Shown piece by piece: positions 28,210 through 37,065 of a DNA stretch of 64,000 bases (within the stretch, counting starts at the first letter, position 1; every line of letters begins with the position of its first letter). Origin of the DNA: an uncultured Verrucomicrobiota bacterium. GTDB lineage: Bacteria; Verrucomicrobiota; Verrucomicrobiia; Opitutales; Opitutaceae. The DNA is taken from NCBI GenBank assembly GCA_903876795.1, contig CAIRBK010000075.1, positions 1 through 64,000 on the forward strand, read 5' to 3'. The notes under the pieces are model-generated. The model was not told the origin of the DNA. It worked only from the letters and a program-made list of their open reading frames with translations, and searched no databases. A program made the position numbers and the translations under genes.

Positions 28210-30269
28210 CAGAAGCTCGCGCGGACGCCGAAGGTCACGGCGCGACCGGGCAGCGGGGCGATGTCCTTGATGTTGGCGAAGCTGGTGGCGTTGCGCGCCT
28301 CGGTGTCGGCGAGATTGCTGCCGCGCACGAAGAAATCATACGCGACGAGGCGGGTAGTCCACAGGTAGCCGACGGAGGCGCCGAGCAGGGTGTAGCCGTC
28401 GGTCGGCGTCTCGTTGGCGGCGCGGTTGCGCTGGGCGTCGGCGAGCTGCAGGTCGATGCCGGCGCGCCACGGGTCGCGGCGCCAGTCGAGCGCGAGCAGG
28501 CCTTTGACGGGCGGGATGCGCGGCAAGTCGGGGCCGCCGCGCTCGTGGGCGCGCGTGTGGTCGGCATTGACGCGCAGGTCGAGCGTCTGCCCCGGCCGGG
28601 AGAGCAGGTGAAAAACGGTCTCCAGTTCGGCGCCGTAGAAAATCGCGTCGCTTTGCACGAAGCGGTATTCGGGCAGGTCGTCGTCGGGATCGCCGGGCGT
28701 GTTTTCAAAGTCCGTGGTCGCGCCGCTATCCTGGAGATAGATGTAATGATCGAAGCGGTTGACGAACACGGTGAGCGCTCCGGTGACGAATCCTGCGGTC
28801 TTGCGCAGGCCGAGTTCGGCCCCGAGGGCGCGCTCGTTTTTCAGGGAGGCGTCGCCGATCTCGTAAGCGTCCGTGCCGAGGTGGGGACCGTCGGCGTAGA
28901 GTTCCTGGGCGTTGGGCGCGCGGGTGGTGTGGGTGAGGTTGAGCGCAAGGGTGTAGGCGGGCGCGAGGGCGTAGATCGCACCGCCCGAGAAGCTGAGGGT
29001 GCCGCGGTCGTCGTCGCGAGCGGCGTAGGTGCGGGACGGATCCGCCCCATTGGCCGCGATGATGCTTTCAAAGGCGTCGGCCTCGACATGGCGGTGTTCG
29101 TAGCGGGTGCCGGCCTGCCAGGTTAAGGCGCCGGTCTTGGCTTCTTCAAAGATAAACAAGGCCTGGTTGTCGGTGAGGCTGGTCGGGAGGTAGGCCTCGG
29201 CGCCGAGGGCGCTGAAATCGCTGCGGCCCAGCTCCACGCCGAAGGCGCCGGTGAAGCCGGCAAGCGGGCGGTGGAGGAGTTCGACGCGGCCGTTCCAGCC
29301 CTCGTTGGTGAAGGTGGTGCCGGGGGTGCCGTCCTCGAGCTCGATGTGGCGGTAGTCGGCCAGGCCCAGCTTGGTGCGGGCGCCGGTGAACACGCCGAAG
29401 TCCCGGTCGACAGTTGCGTTGAAATCCCAGCGGCGCTGGCGGAGATCGATCTGCACGCCGCGCTCGTTGGGCACGCCGTAGGTGGTGTCGAAGCCGTTGT
29501 GGTTGACGCCGGTCTTGAACCCGGGGCTGACGTAGGAAAGACCCAGCGAGGCGCCGCGACTGTCGAGTGCGGTGTTGGGGATGACGCCGTCTGTGGTCGG
29601 ATCCGTCGGATCGGCGCGACCGGGCACGCGAATATCGTTGGCCTCGCGGCGGAAACCGTCGAGGTGGAGCACGAAGCCGGAAGCGCGGTCTCGGTCGGGA
29701 GCGAGCGCGACATCCAGCGCGCCGCCAGTGGCGTAGCCCTCAGTGTTGGTGTCATGGCGGCTTTCAAAAGTGCCGGCGACCGGACCGGCGGGCAGCTCGC
29801 TTTCGATGCGGTGGTCGATGACGTTGACCACACCGCCGACGGCGGCGGCACCGTAGAGCAAGGACGCAGGACCGCGGACGACCTCGATGCGTTTTACCAG
29901 AAACGGCTCCACGCTCACGGCGTGGTCCGGGCTGGTGCTGGACGCGTCGAGCGTATCGACACTGTTTTGGAGGATGCGCACGCGGTTGGCGTCCAGCCCG
30001 CGGATCACCGGGCGGCTGGAGCCGGGCCCGAAGTAGCTGGAACTCACGCCCGGCAGGCCAGCGAGAGTCTCGCCCAGGGTGGGTTGTTGACGCAAGGCGA
30101 GCGAGTCGCCGCCGAGCAGCGAGGTGGCGGCGGTGAGCTCGGCCTGCGTGCGGGCGTAGGGCGAGGCGGTGATGACAAGCGGTTCGAGTGTGACGGGAGC
30201 GGGGGCGACTTGCGCGCGAAGGACCGCAATGGTCGCCAGAAACAACGGAAGACGTAGGGAAGGAGGCAT
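28209..30269 (-). CDS. TonB-dependent outer-membrane receptor, ZnuD-like (probable metal uptake)
   Basis: 686 residues. It has a signal peptide (PSLRLPLFLATIAVLRAQ), a TonB box-like VTLEPLVITASPY, and a plug domain (SLLGGDSLALRQQPTLGETL to GAAAVGGVVNVID). A ~550-residue beta-barrel follows, ending in Phe (RAVTFGVRASF) as outer-membrane barrels do. The final segment (NLADTEARNATSFANIKDIAPLPGR) resembles the zinc receptor ZnuD and relatives. The frame is open 140 codons upstream, but the ATG at 30269 directly starts the signal peptide. It is the last gene of a minus-strand trio with a His-rich membrane peptide and a copper-binding-like lipoprotein, which supports a metal substrate. No Zur-type operator was recognised. 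Confidence 0.9.
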   Translation of the reverse strand: MPPSLRLPLFLATIAVLRAQVAPAPVTLEPLVITASPYARTQAELTAATSLLGGDSLALRQQPTLGETLAGLPGVSSSYFGPGSSRPVIRGLDANRVRILQNSVDTLDASSTSPDHAVSVEPFLVKRIEVVRGPASLLYGAAAVGGVVNVIDHRIESELPAGPVAGTFESRHDTNTEGYATGGALDVALAPDRDRASGFVLHLDGFRREANDIRVPGRADPTDPTTDGVIPNTALDSRGASLGLSYVSPGFKTGVNHNGFDTTYGVPNERGVQIDLRQRRWDFNATVDRDFGVFTGARTKLGLADYRHIELEDGTPGTTFTNEGWNGRVELLHRPLAGFTGAFGVELGRSDFSALGAEAYLPTSLTDNQALFIFEEAKTGALTWQAGTRYEHRHVEADAFESIIAANGADPSRTYAARDDDRGTLSFSGGAIYALAPAYTLALNLTHTTRAPNAQELYADGPHLGTDAYEIGDASLKNERALGAELGLRKTAGFVTGALTVFVNRFDHYIYLQDSGATTDFENTPGDPDDDLPEYRFVQSDAIFYGAELETVFHLLSRPGQTLDLRVNADHTRAHERGGPDLPRIPPVKGLLALDWRRDPWRAGIDLQLADAQRNRAANETPTDGYTLLGASVGYLWTTRLVAYDFFVRGSNLADTEARNATSFANIKDIAPLPGRAVTFGVRASF

Positions 30270-30388
30270 GATGATGCGAAAAACGGTGATGAGCCCGCGT
30301 ACACATGGGCAGGCGCGGGAGGGAAGGATGGGACGGACACAAGCAGGCGGCTTCGCGCGGGAAGCCGGCCTGCGGGGAAGGAGGCGCT

Positions 30389-30745
30389 TCAACCGATCAC
30401 AGGCGGGCCGCGCACCGGGCGCAGCATTTGCCGGGGTGCGGGGATAAATCGCGCATCGCGGGCCGGAGGCAATGCGCTGATGCGGGCAAAAACCGGCGCC
30501 TCCAAAGTCGGGAGATCCAGCGGCGGGGTGACGCCGCCGTGGAAAAGCGTGACGACGCAGTCCGAGTCGTCCTGTGCCGACGGTGTGGCATGGTGGTGAT
30601 GATCGTCGGTCGTTGCATGGAGGCGGGCGTGCAGGTCGGGAGTCACCGCAAGCATGCCGAGCGTCATCACCAGGCCGACCAGCAACCACACGATCGCGCA
30701 TCGCGGGACGCCGATGGCTGAAGGTTGCGGACGGGCGGATGTCAT
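30389..30745 (-). CDS. Small His-rich membrane-anchored protein, metal-locus associated
   Basis: 118 residues, not recognised as a named family. One hydrophobic helix near the N-terminus (CAIVWLLVGLVMTLGMLAV) could be a signal anchor or signal peptide. Directly after it is a His/Asp cluster (DLHARLHATTDDHHHH) and then DDSDCVVTLFHGGV, followed by a Pro-rich tail. His clusters of this kind often bind Zn, Ni or Cu in the periplasm. It lies 49 bases after the lipoprotein stop and about 120 bases before the TonB receptor start, all on the minus strand. Start ATG at 30745 chosen because it leads straight into the membrane segment. Confidence 0.7.
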   Translation of the reverse strand: MTSARPQPSAIGVPRCAIVWLLVGLVMTLGMLAVTPDLHARLHATTDDHHHHATPSAQDDSDCVVTLFHGGVTPPLDLPTLEAPVFARISALPPARDARFIPAPRQMLRPVRGPPVIG

Positions 30746-30794
30746 GCGGAGTTCATTGATAGCACAGTCGTCAAGGGGGCAGCATTTGGTCGCC

Positions 30795-32399
30795 TCACGG
30801 CGCGACAAGCACGCGCGGGGTAAAAAGCCACCAGTCGGGACCGAGGCGTTCGATGCGGGCGAAGACCCTCGACCCCGGGCGCAGCACGGCGAGAACGTCG
30901 GGTGCCGCTTTTAAAACCGTGCTGGCGGCCTTCATCAGCCCGGGGATTTCCTCGTGGGCGAGGGTGACCGTGCCGACGGAGGAGTCGATGGAGAGGATGC
31001 GGCCCTTAATCGCATAGCCGCGTTGCTCCTCGGGGCGCGGGTCGCAGCCGCACAAGTCGGCCTCGGCCAGCTGGCCGGCGTCGGGCAACGTGAGGAGGCG
31101 TGTGTGGAGTTGCGCGGACGCCTCGTAGGCGACGAGCAGTTGGGCGGGGGTCGAGTCGCCGTCTTTGATGCGGACGAGGCTCGGGTGGCCGGTGATTTTT
31201 TCGGCGATGCGCACGGGCACGCCGAGCGTATGGCGAGGTGACAGGCGGCGCAGATAAAGGTTGTCGCCGGTTCCGTCGCGCTCGACCCAGCTGGCCAGGT
31301 TGGCCCCGTCGTCGAGCATCACGAGATCGGCGCGACCGACGGGGGCGACATCATCGATGCGCTCCGGCATGAGCCATTGGCGGCCGGCGTTGCTGGAGAC
31401 GGAAAGGTTGATGCGAGGTCCGTCGGCTGCGGTGAACCACACGGCCGCGAGGTGCGCGCCGCGCACGGCGAGGGCGGGACCTTCGGCGGGCGGCGAGGCG
31501 GGTTCCCAGTCATCGGGGCTCAGGGCTGCGGACGGGGTCCATGCGCCGTCCTGAAAGCGCAGCGTGCGGAGGTCGTGGGTGCGGCCGTTGATCACGGCGC
31601 GATAGGCGATCAAGGCGCCGCCATCGGGGAACGCCGCGAGCGCCGGCCGGCTGCCGGGACTGGCGGCGGCGAGCGTGAGCGGCGGGGCTTCCGGTGCGCC
31701 GAGTATACGGCCCTGGAGCGTGCAATCGCCGGGCGCGTGTTCCTCGAGCCAGACGGCGAGCAATCGTCCGTCGGCCAAAAATTGCAGAGCCGGCGCGCTT
31801 GGCGGGGCGGCATCCGTCGGGATGCGTTCGGTGTGCCAGTTGGCAAGCCCGTCGTCCGAGACAATCAGGCGCAGCAAGCGTTCCTCGGCGAGCAGGATGG
31901 CCAGGCGTCCAGCGGCGCCGGGGGCGACCGCGAAGCCGGTGGGAGGAGTGGACATGGCCAGCAAGGTGTTGGCCGGCGTCCATGAACGCGACGAATCGAG
32001 ATAGGTGGTGATGCGAAGTTGGAATCCCTTCCCCGACGGTTCGATCCAGGCGAGACGAACGGGGCCATCGGCGGAGCGGACCAATCGTGGAGAGCGGGCA
32101 CCGGAGCCCGCAGGGACGCTGATCGGCTCGTTTTGGACCACGAATGACGGTGAGTCCTCCGCCGGGCTTAGGGTGTGTTGCGGAAACAACTCAGCTCGTC
32201 GAACTCTGCCAGTGAGAGTATAAGCAGGCTGGTCCGGCGTTGCCCTCGACGGCACGACCCTCGGTGTCGCCTCCGTCTTGGCCGCCTTGGCCGAGCCCGC
32301 TTCTCCACTTACGCCGACCCGATTTATTTCAGAAACACACCCTTGCGTCGCGACCACCAGGAATACGAACAATGCGAGGAGTGGAGAGCGCCGGGTCAC
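30795..32399 (-). CDS. Exported beta-propeller (BNR/sialidase-like) protein with C-terminal copper-binding-like domain
   Basis: 534 residues. The N-terminus is a signal peptide (SPLLALFVFLVVATQ). Residues ~20-77 are encoded by repeat family 1 copy C. Residues ~85-430 carry repeated S/D-x-(D/G)-x-x-x-W-like blades (SNAGRQWLMPERI, DGRLLAVWLEE), as in BNR/sialidase-fold propellers. A CGC pair (DLCGCDPRPEE) comes next. The last ~85 residues match the CusF/Cu_bind-like pattern (GRILSIDSSVGTVTLAHEEI, then IPGLM); the His is kept, but the later Met pair of CusF is not seen. It is the first gene of the metal-related trio. Its ligand and enzymatic activity, if any, are unknown. Confidence 0.72.
   Translation of the reverse strand: MTRRSPLLALFVFLVVATQGCVSEINRVGVSGEAGSAKAAKTEATPRVVPSRATPDQPAYTLTGRVRRAELFPQHTLSPAEDSPSFVVQNEPISVPAGSGARSPRLVRSADGPVRLAWIEPSGKGFQLRITTYLDSSRSWTPANTLLAMSTPPTGFAVAPGAAGRLAILLAEERLLRLIVSDDGLANWHTERIPTDAAPPSAPALQFLADGRLLAVWLEEHAPGDCTLQGRILGAPEAPPLTLAAASPGSRPALAAFPDGGALIAYRAVINGRTHDLRTLRFQDGAWTPSAALSPDDWEPASPPAEGPALAVRGAHLAAVWFTAADGPRINLSVSSNAGRQWLMPERIDDVAPVGRADLVMLDDGANLASWVERDGTGDNLYLRRLSPRHTLGVPVRIAEKITGHPSLVRIKDGDSTPAQLLVAYEASAQLHTRLLTLPDAGQLAEADLCGCDPRPEEQRGYAIKGRILSIDSSVGTVTLAHEEIPGLMKAASTVLKAAPDVLAVLRPGSRVFARIERLGPDWWLFTPRVLVAP
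32171..32342 (-). repeat. Dispersed TIR-type repeat, family 1, copy C, in frame inside the propeller gene
   Basis: 172 bp. The termini are clear inverted repeats: GGGTGTGTTGCGGAAACAAC on one side and GGGTGTGTTTCTGAAATAAA on the other. It lies wholly within the coding region and keeps the frame, contributing about 57 residues (GCVSEINRVGV through RVRRAELFPQHT) right after the signal peptide. The left flank is TA and the right TT, so a TA target duplication is possible but not proven. Confidence 0.9.
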
Positions 32400-32467
32400 G
32401 GGTATACGGTGTCAGGGATTAATGATGGTTACAAGCGGTGCTGTTCGTGTAGGCCCCGGGCTTGCCG

Positions 32468-33178
32468 ATGAACTCTGGGAAGAGTTTAAACGAGACCATG
32501 CTCTCGAAACCGATACCGGGATGGATTTTGCTGGGAGGGTTCCTGCTGAGTTGCACGGCCGGGAGTGTGAATGCGGTGGGGTTTCTGGGTATGCACCACC
32601 AGGCGATTTCGCACATGTCGGGCACGGTGACGGTGCTCAGCAACGAGATCGCGAGGGGGCGGTTTTCCCTGGCGGTTTACGCGATCACGGTGGTGCTGGC
32701 GTTTTTTGGAGGCAGCGTGCTGAGCGCGGTGATCATCCGGCAGAGCGCGCTGAAGCTGGGGCGCCGCTACGGTGTGGCGCTGGCATTTGAATCCGGGTTG
32801 CTGTTCATGGCATATCGGATGCTCGCACGGGGAGATTATCTGGGGGACTGTTTCGCCGCGATGGCCTGCGGGCTGCAAAACGCGATGGCCTCCCATTACA
32901 GCGGGGCGGTCATCCGCACGACGCACATGACAGGCATCATCACGGATCTGGGTATCGCGTTGGGACTGAAATTGCGCGGTGATCCGATCGATCGTCGGAG
33001 GGTGGGGATGTATCTGGTGCTGCTCTGCGGATTTTTCACCGGGGGGATTCTGGGTGGTCTGGGCTACACCCGGATCGGCTTCGATACGCTGTTATTTCCA
33101 GCCGCGCTGACCGGACTAGCCGGAGTGGGTTATCTGCTGTTTAAGAATTATTTACGGATTTATTCGGGGAAATCTTAA
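32468..33178 (+). CDS. YoaK family (DUF1275) membrane protein
   Basis: An inner-membrane protein of about 236 residues with six hydrophobic segments. The family opening motif is present: GGFLLSCTAGSVNAVGFLGM, followed by HMSGTVTVLSNEIARG. A second conserved block reads AMACGLQNAMASHYSGAVIRTTHMTG. DUF1275 proteins are often proposed to be transporters, but no substrate is established. The ATG at 32468 was used; the ATG at 32498 (MLSKPIPGW) begins closer to the first helix and is equally possible. It is divergent from the metal locus. Confidence 0.88.
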   Translation: MNSGKSLNETMLSKPIPGWILLGGFLLSCTAGSVNAVGFLGMHHQAISHMSGTVTVLSNEIARGRFSLAVYAITVVLAFFGGSVLSAVIIRQSALKLGRRYGVALAFESGLLFMAYRMLARGDYLGDCFAAMACGLQNAMASHYSGAVIRTTHMTGIITDLGIALGLKLRGDPIDRRRVGMYLVLLCGFFTGGILGGLGYTRIGFDTLLFPAALTGLAGVGYLLFKNYLRIYSGKS

Positions 33179-33263
33179 ATTTGAGCGTCCTGTGTTGTTG
33201 GATTTGGGTAGTGCCGGGACTCATAGTTGTTAGTCAATAGGTTGCCCCTGAAACCCCCAAACT

Positions 33264-34442
33264 ATGACCCCAATGCCCCGAAACCTCCTCCCGGTCGGTT
33301 GTGATTCTTCCTTGCTGAGAGCCATTGCCGACGCCCTTGATCTTCGCGTTCTGCCTGCCGTGGACGATCCGGCCGCCCTGGAAGCCGCGTTGAAGGCGTA
33401 TCCGGTGGTGGTCGCCGTGATTGGAACCGCGTGGCCGAAGTCGGCGATGACCGTCGCCATGGAACTGCTTGGCGATCAGGCGGCTGCCTGTGTCGAGTTT
33501 TTAGATACAAATGTCTCCGGGCTTGAGGAACGTGTCGCGCGGGGGTTGGCGGAGCGTTCGCTCCGGATCGAGACGGCGTTTGCGGGGAGGATACTCGAAT
33601 TGTTGCCCGATCAGGCTTTTGTGAAGGACAGGAACGGGCGTTTTCTGGCCTGCAACCAGGCACTGGCGCGCCATTTTGGCGTCGAGGATCCGAGTTTGCT
33701 TCTCGGATGCAGTGATTTCGATTTTTTCAGCGCGGAGCACGCCCAGCAGGCGTTTAACGATGAGCAGGAGGTCATGCGCACCGGACAGGAGGTCAGGGCC
33801 AAGCTTGAGAAGGAAACCTACGACCAGGACCGGCCCACATGGTGCCTGACTTGGCGCGCGCCGTTGCACGATCCGTCCGGCCGGGTGATCGGCACCTGCG
33901 GGTTCTCGCGCGATGTGACCGAGTTGAAGTCCACCGAGGCGGCTTTGTCCACCGAGCGGCATCTGTTGGAGGCGTTGCTCACGGGCATGCCGGACTCGGT
34001 TTTCATCAAGGATCGGCAGGGGCGTTTCCTGCTCGCGAATCATGTCGTGGCGAAATGGATGGGCACGACACCCGAATTGCTGAGGGGGAAAAGGGACGAG
34101 GATTTTTTTCCGGCAGAAATAGCGGCGGCATATCGTGCCGACGAGGAATCGGTCATGGCGACCGGTATGCCGGTGGTGAACCGGGAGGAGCACGTGCGCA
34201 CCGCCGACGGCCGGGATCTGTGGGTGCTTACGACCAAGCTGCCCTACTGCAACGATGACGGGGCTATCGTGGGTATCATCGGAATGAGCCGGAACGTGAG
34301 TCTGCGAAAGGCGTTCGACGAACAGTTGAAGGCCGCGCAGACGGAGATCGCCGAGCTGCGCGCCGAAGTGGCCCGGCTCAGGAGTGATACGCAACCGCTT
34401 GATTTACATGAATCGGGTCGGTCCGTGCCAATCCACGCGTGA
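33264..34442 (+). CDS. Tandem PAS-domain protein without an output domain
   Basis: 392 residues. The first ~100 look like a degenerate receiver or similar alpha/beta fold. Two PAS domains follow. PAS1 has LLPDQAFVKDRNGRFLACN and ends at GTCGFSRDVTELK. PAS2 has GMPDSVFIKDRQGRFLLAN and ends at GIIGMSRNVSLRK. A short coiled coil (EQLKAAQTEIAELRAEVARL) closes the protein. No histidine kinase, GGDEF or HTH follows, so it must act through a partner if it signals. No cofactor ligand can be assigned. It stands alone between the YoaK-like gene and the corA pair. Confidence 0.85.
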   Translation: MTPMPRNLLPVGCDSSLLRAIADALDLRVLPAVDDPAALEAALKAYPVVVAVIGTAWPKSAMTVAMELLGDQAAACVEFLDTNVSGLEERVARGLAERSLRIETAFAGRILELLPDQAFVKDRNGRFLACNQALARHFGVEDPSLLLGCSDFDFFSAEHAQQAFNDEQEVMRTGQEVRAKLEKETYDQDRPTWCLTWRAPLHDPSGRVIGTCGFSRDVTELKSTEAALSTERHLLEALLTGMPDSVFIKDRQGRFLLANHVVAKWMGTTPELLRGKRDEDFFPAEIAAAYRADEESVMATGMPVVNREEHVRTADGRDLWVLTTKLPYCNDDGAIVGIIGMSRNVSLRKAFDEQLKAAQTEIAELRAEVARLRSDTQPLDLHESGRSVPIHA

Positions 34443-34552
34443 AAAACGGCGGGGCTTCGCGCGAGTTGCTGCGCGAGCACGCCCTTGCTCGGCCGCGCCC
34501 TTTCCAATCGTAGCTCGATTCGCTCCTCCGCCTTTCGTGTGAAGAATGCGGG

Positions 34553-35524
34553 TTAGATCCAGCGCTTGCGGCGCATGAAGAGAAGCATGGCGACCAGGCT
34601 GGACAACGTAAGAGCCACTGCGGTGGCGTAGCCGTGAGCGGAGCCGAGCTCGTGCATGCGCTCGAAATTCATGCCGAACCAGCCGCCCACCACCAGGGGG
34701 GGGATGGTCAGGGCGGTGATCGCGGTGATGACCTTGATGCCCTGGTTGGCCTCGTAGCCGGATTTATTGAGGTAAATGCGAAACGAGAGAATCAGCTGTT
34801 CGGCCCAGGACGCCGCCTGGGTCTCGATGCGCACGAGGTTGTCGCCCACGTCGCGCAGGTAGGGCACGATGGCGGGGCGGATCAACCGGGACTTGCCCTG
34901 GCTGAGCGCCGCCAGCACTTCGCGTTGCGGGCGCACCAGCTGGCGCAGGCGCGAGAGGTCCTTGCGAAGCGCCACCACGCGGGGAAAGAGTTCGTCGGCC
35001 GAGATCTGGCGGAGCACGCCGTCTTCCAGACGGTCCACTTCTGCCCGCAGGGCGGACAGGGCGGGCTGGCAGCCGTCGACCAGGCTGTCGAGCAGGCTGT
35101 GGGCGAGGCGGTCGGAGCCGCGCACGAGGGTGCCCGGCGAGCGTTGAGCACGTTCCCGCACGGCCTGCACCGCGCGCAGCGGTGTGCGATGGTAGGTTAC
35201 AAGATAGTTGGGGCCGATGAACAGATCGAGTTCCGAGGTGGTGAAGCCGCCTTCGGCGGTGTAGCCGATGCCGTGCGCCACGATGTAGAGGTAGTCCTCG
35301 TAGTCTTCGATCTTGGGCAGGGGGCTTTCGGCCACGCAGTCCTCGATGGTGAGCGGGTGGAAGCCGAAGGTTTTTTCCATCACGTTGGCGACCTCTTCCG
35401 GCGATGGCTGGTCGAGGTCCACCCAGAGCAGCACGCCGGGCTCCTGCCGCAGCGCGGCCAACGCGTGCGCCTCGGGTTGGTGGGCGGTGACCTTGTGGTC
35501 CCGGTAAACAAGGGTGGTGATCAT
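34553..35524 (-). CDS. corA: CorA family magnesium transporter, paralogue 1
   Basis: Divalent cation channel, probably Mg2+. 323 residues: an alpha/beta cytoplasmic funnel domain, a long stalk helix, and two C-terminal membrane helices. The signature GMN motif is in VVGGWFGMNFERM between the helices. The tail is basic (FMRRKRWI). It lies 26 bases downstream of the second corA gene on the same strand. The two proteins share the same layout and many identical blocks (FHPLTIEDC against FHPLAIEDC, SPLPKIEDYEDYLYIV against SPLPKIEDYEDHLFIV), so they come from a tandem duplication. Confidence 0.93.
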   Translation of the reverse strand: MITTLVYRDHKVTAHQPEAHALAALRQEPGVLLWVDLDQPSPEEVANVMEKTFGFHPLTIEDCVAESPLPKIEDYEDYLYIVAHGIGYTAEGGFTTSELDLFIGPNYLVTYHRTPLRAVQAVRERAQRSPGTLVRGSDRLAHSLLDSLVDGCQPALSALRAEVDRLEDGVLRQISADELFPRVVALRKDLSRLRQLVRPQREVLAALSQGKSRLIRPAIVPYLRDVGDNLVRIETQAASWAEQLILSFRIYLNKSGYEANQGIKVITAITALTIPPLVVGGWFGMNFERMHELGSAHGYATAVALTLSSLVAMLLFMRRKRWI

Positions 35525-35549
35525 GGGAGCGCCGCGTGGAAGGGAGCGG

Positions 35550-36518
35550 TCAGATCCAGCGTTTCTTTTTGCACCACGCCCAGGTGAGGCCGGTGAGCAC
35601 GAGGGTGAGCCCGATGACGGCGGGGTAGCCGTAGGGGGATTTAAGCTCGGGCATGTGCTCGAAGTTCATGCCGTACCAGGTGCTGATGAGCGTGGCCGGG
35701 AGGGTGAGGGCGGTGAGGGCGGTGAGGGTCTTGATGCCCTGGTTGGCCTCGTAGTCGGATTTGCTCAGGTAGAGATCAAAGGAGATGAGCAGCTGGTCGG
35801 CGAAGCCGGCGGCGGTCTCCTCGATGCGCGTGAGGTTGTCGCGCAGATCGCGGAAGTAGGGTAGCATGAGCGTGCGGATGAGTTTGTTTTCACCGTGGGC
35901 CAGGCGGCTCACCAACTCGCGCTGCGGGCGGATGATCTGGCGCAGGAGAGTGATGTCGGCGCGCACATGCATGAGATCGGGGATGAGGCCCTCGGAGTTC
36001 CTGGCCAGCACGGTCTCCTCGATTTCCTCCAGCTCGCCGCGCAACTCGTCGATGATGGGCTGGAAATTGTCCACCATCGCATCGAGGACGAAGTGGGCGA
36101 GGCGGTCGGGACCGCGGGCGACCACGCCGGTGGCCTTGACGCAGCGCTCAATGACGGCGCCGACCGACTTGAGGGCGTTGCGGTGAAAGGTCACCAGAAA
36201 GTCCTTGCCGAGGAAGAGATCGAGTTCGGTGGTGTTGAACTTCTCGGTGCGGGTGAAGTCCACCGCGTGGGTCACGATGAAGAGGTGGTCCTCGTAATCC
36301 TCGATTTTGGGGAGCGGGCTGGGGGTCACGCAGTCTTCGATGGCGAGCGGGTGGAACTGAAAGACATCGGTCAGGACGAGTTTGATCTCTTCCTCGGTGG
36401 GGTTTTCGAGGTCCACCCAGAGCACCAGGCCCTTGTCGGCGCGGACGAGGCGGAGGGCCTCCACCTCGAGGTCCTGTCCGACGAGTTTGCCGTCACTGAA
36501 TATGAAGGAGTGAATCAT
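35550..36518 (-). CDS. corA: CorA family magnesium transporter, paralogue 2
   Basis: 322 residues with the same architecture as its neighbour: a cytoplasmic funnel, a stalk and two C-terminal helices. The GMN motif is in ISTWYGMNFEHMPE. It ends in the basic KKKRWI. It is the upstream gene of the tandem pair. The N-terminus (IHSFIFSDGKLVGQDLEVEALRL) differs most from its paralogue, suggesting the two are tuned differently. The ion (Mg2+, Co2+ or Zn2+) is not decided by sequence alone. Confidence 0.92.
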   Translation of the reverse strand: MIHSFIFSDGKLVGQDLEVEALRLVRADKGLVLWVDLENPTEEEIKLVLTDVFQFHPLAIEDCVTPSPLPKIEDYEDHLFIVTHAVDFTRTEKFNTTELDLFLGKDFLVTFHRNALKSVGAVIERCVKATGVVARGPDRLAHFVLDAMVDNFQPIIDELRGELEEIEETVLARNSEGLIPDLMHVRADITLLRQIIRPQRELVSRLAHGENKLIRTLMLPYFRDLRDNLTRIEETAAGFADQLLISFDLYLSKSDYEANQGIKTLTALTALTLPATLISTWYGMNFEHMPELKSPYGYPAVIGLTLVLTGLTWAWCKKKRWI

Positions 36519-36588
36519 GCCGCGCGGCCGAGGATTGCGGCGTGTGGCAAGGCGGCAAGCCCAAGGTGGGTAAGATCACCCCGGAACC

Positions 36589-37065
36589 TCAGGCCGGCCT
36601 GAGGAGCTTGTCCTCGGCCGCGACCACGGCCGCGATGAAGCGTTCGGGGGTGGCGGCGTTCAAGAGCGCCTCGCGGTTGGAGGGTTCCTTGAAAATCTTG
36701 CAGAGGGCGCCGACGACTTGGAGGTAGTCGGTGGGATTGGACTTGGGGGTGCCCAGGACAAAGAGCAGCTTGACGGTCTGGTTGCTGTTTTCGAAGAGCA
36801 CGCCGGCGTCGCTGCGACCGACCGCCAACACGATCTGTTTGACGTGTTCGGTGCGGGCGTGGGGCAGGGCAATCTCGTTGCCGAGGCAGGTCGTGTCCAA
36901 ACGTTCACGGGCGAGGAGTTCGTTGTAAAATCCCTGGAAGTGGACGACATGGGCGTGGCCTTCGAGAAGACGGGCGACCTCGTTGATCGCAGCCGTGCGT
37001 TTGCCGCTTTGCACGTGGAGCGTGATCAGGGAGGGATCGAGGAGGGAGGAGAGTCGGCCGGCCAT
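36589..37065 (-). CDS. PTS EIIA type-2 domain protein (nitrogen/fructose type)
   Basis: 158 residues, a stand-alone EIIA domain. The phosphorylatable His is in NEIALPHARTEHVKQ (about residue 68). Another conserved block is KLLFVLGTPKSNPTDYLQVVGAL. There is no linked EIIB, EIIC, HPr or EI in the window, so it is more likely a regulatory PtsN-like protein than a sugar transporter part. It sits 70 bases upstream of the corA pair on the same strand; regulation of ion transport by EIIA-Ntr proteins is known for potassium systems, so a functional link is thinkable but unproven. Confidence 0.87.
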   Translation of the reverse strand: MAGRLSSLLDPSLITLHVQSGKRTAAINEVARLLEGHAHVVHFQGFYNELLARERLDTTCLGNEIALPHARTEHVKQIVLAVGRSDAGVLFENSNQTVKLLFVLGTPKSNPTDYLQVVGALCKIFKEPSNREALLNAATPERFIAAVVAAEDKLLRPA

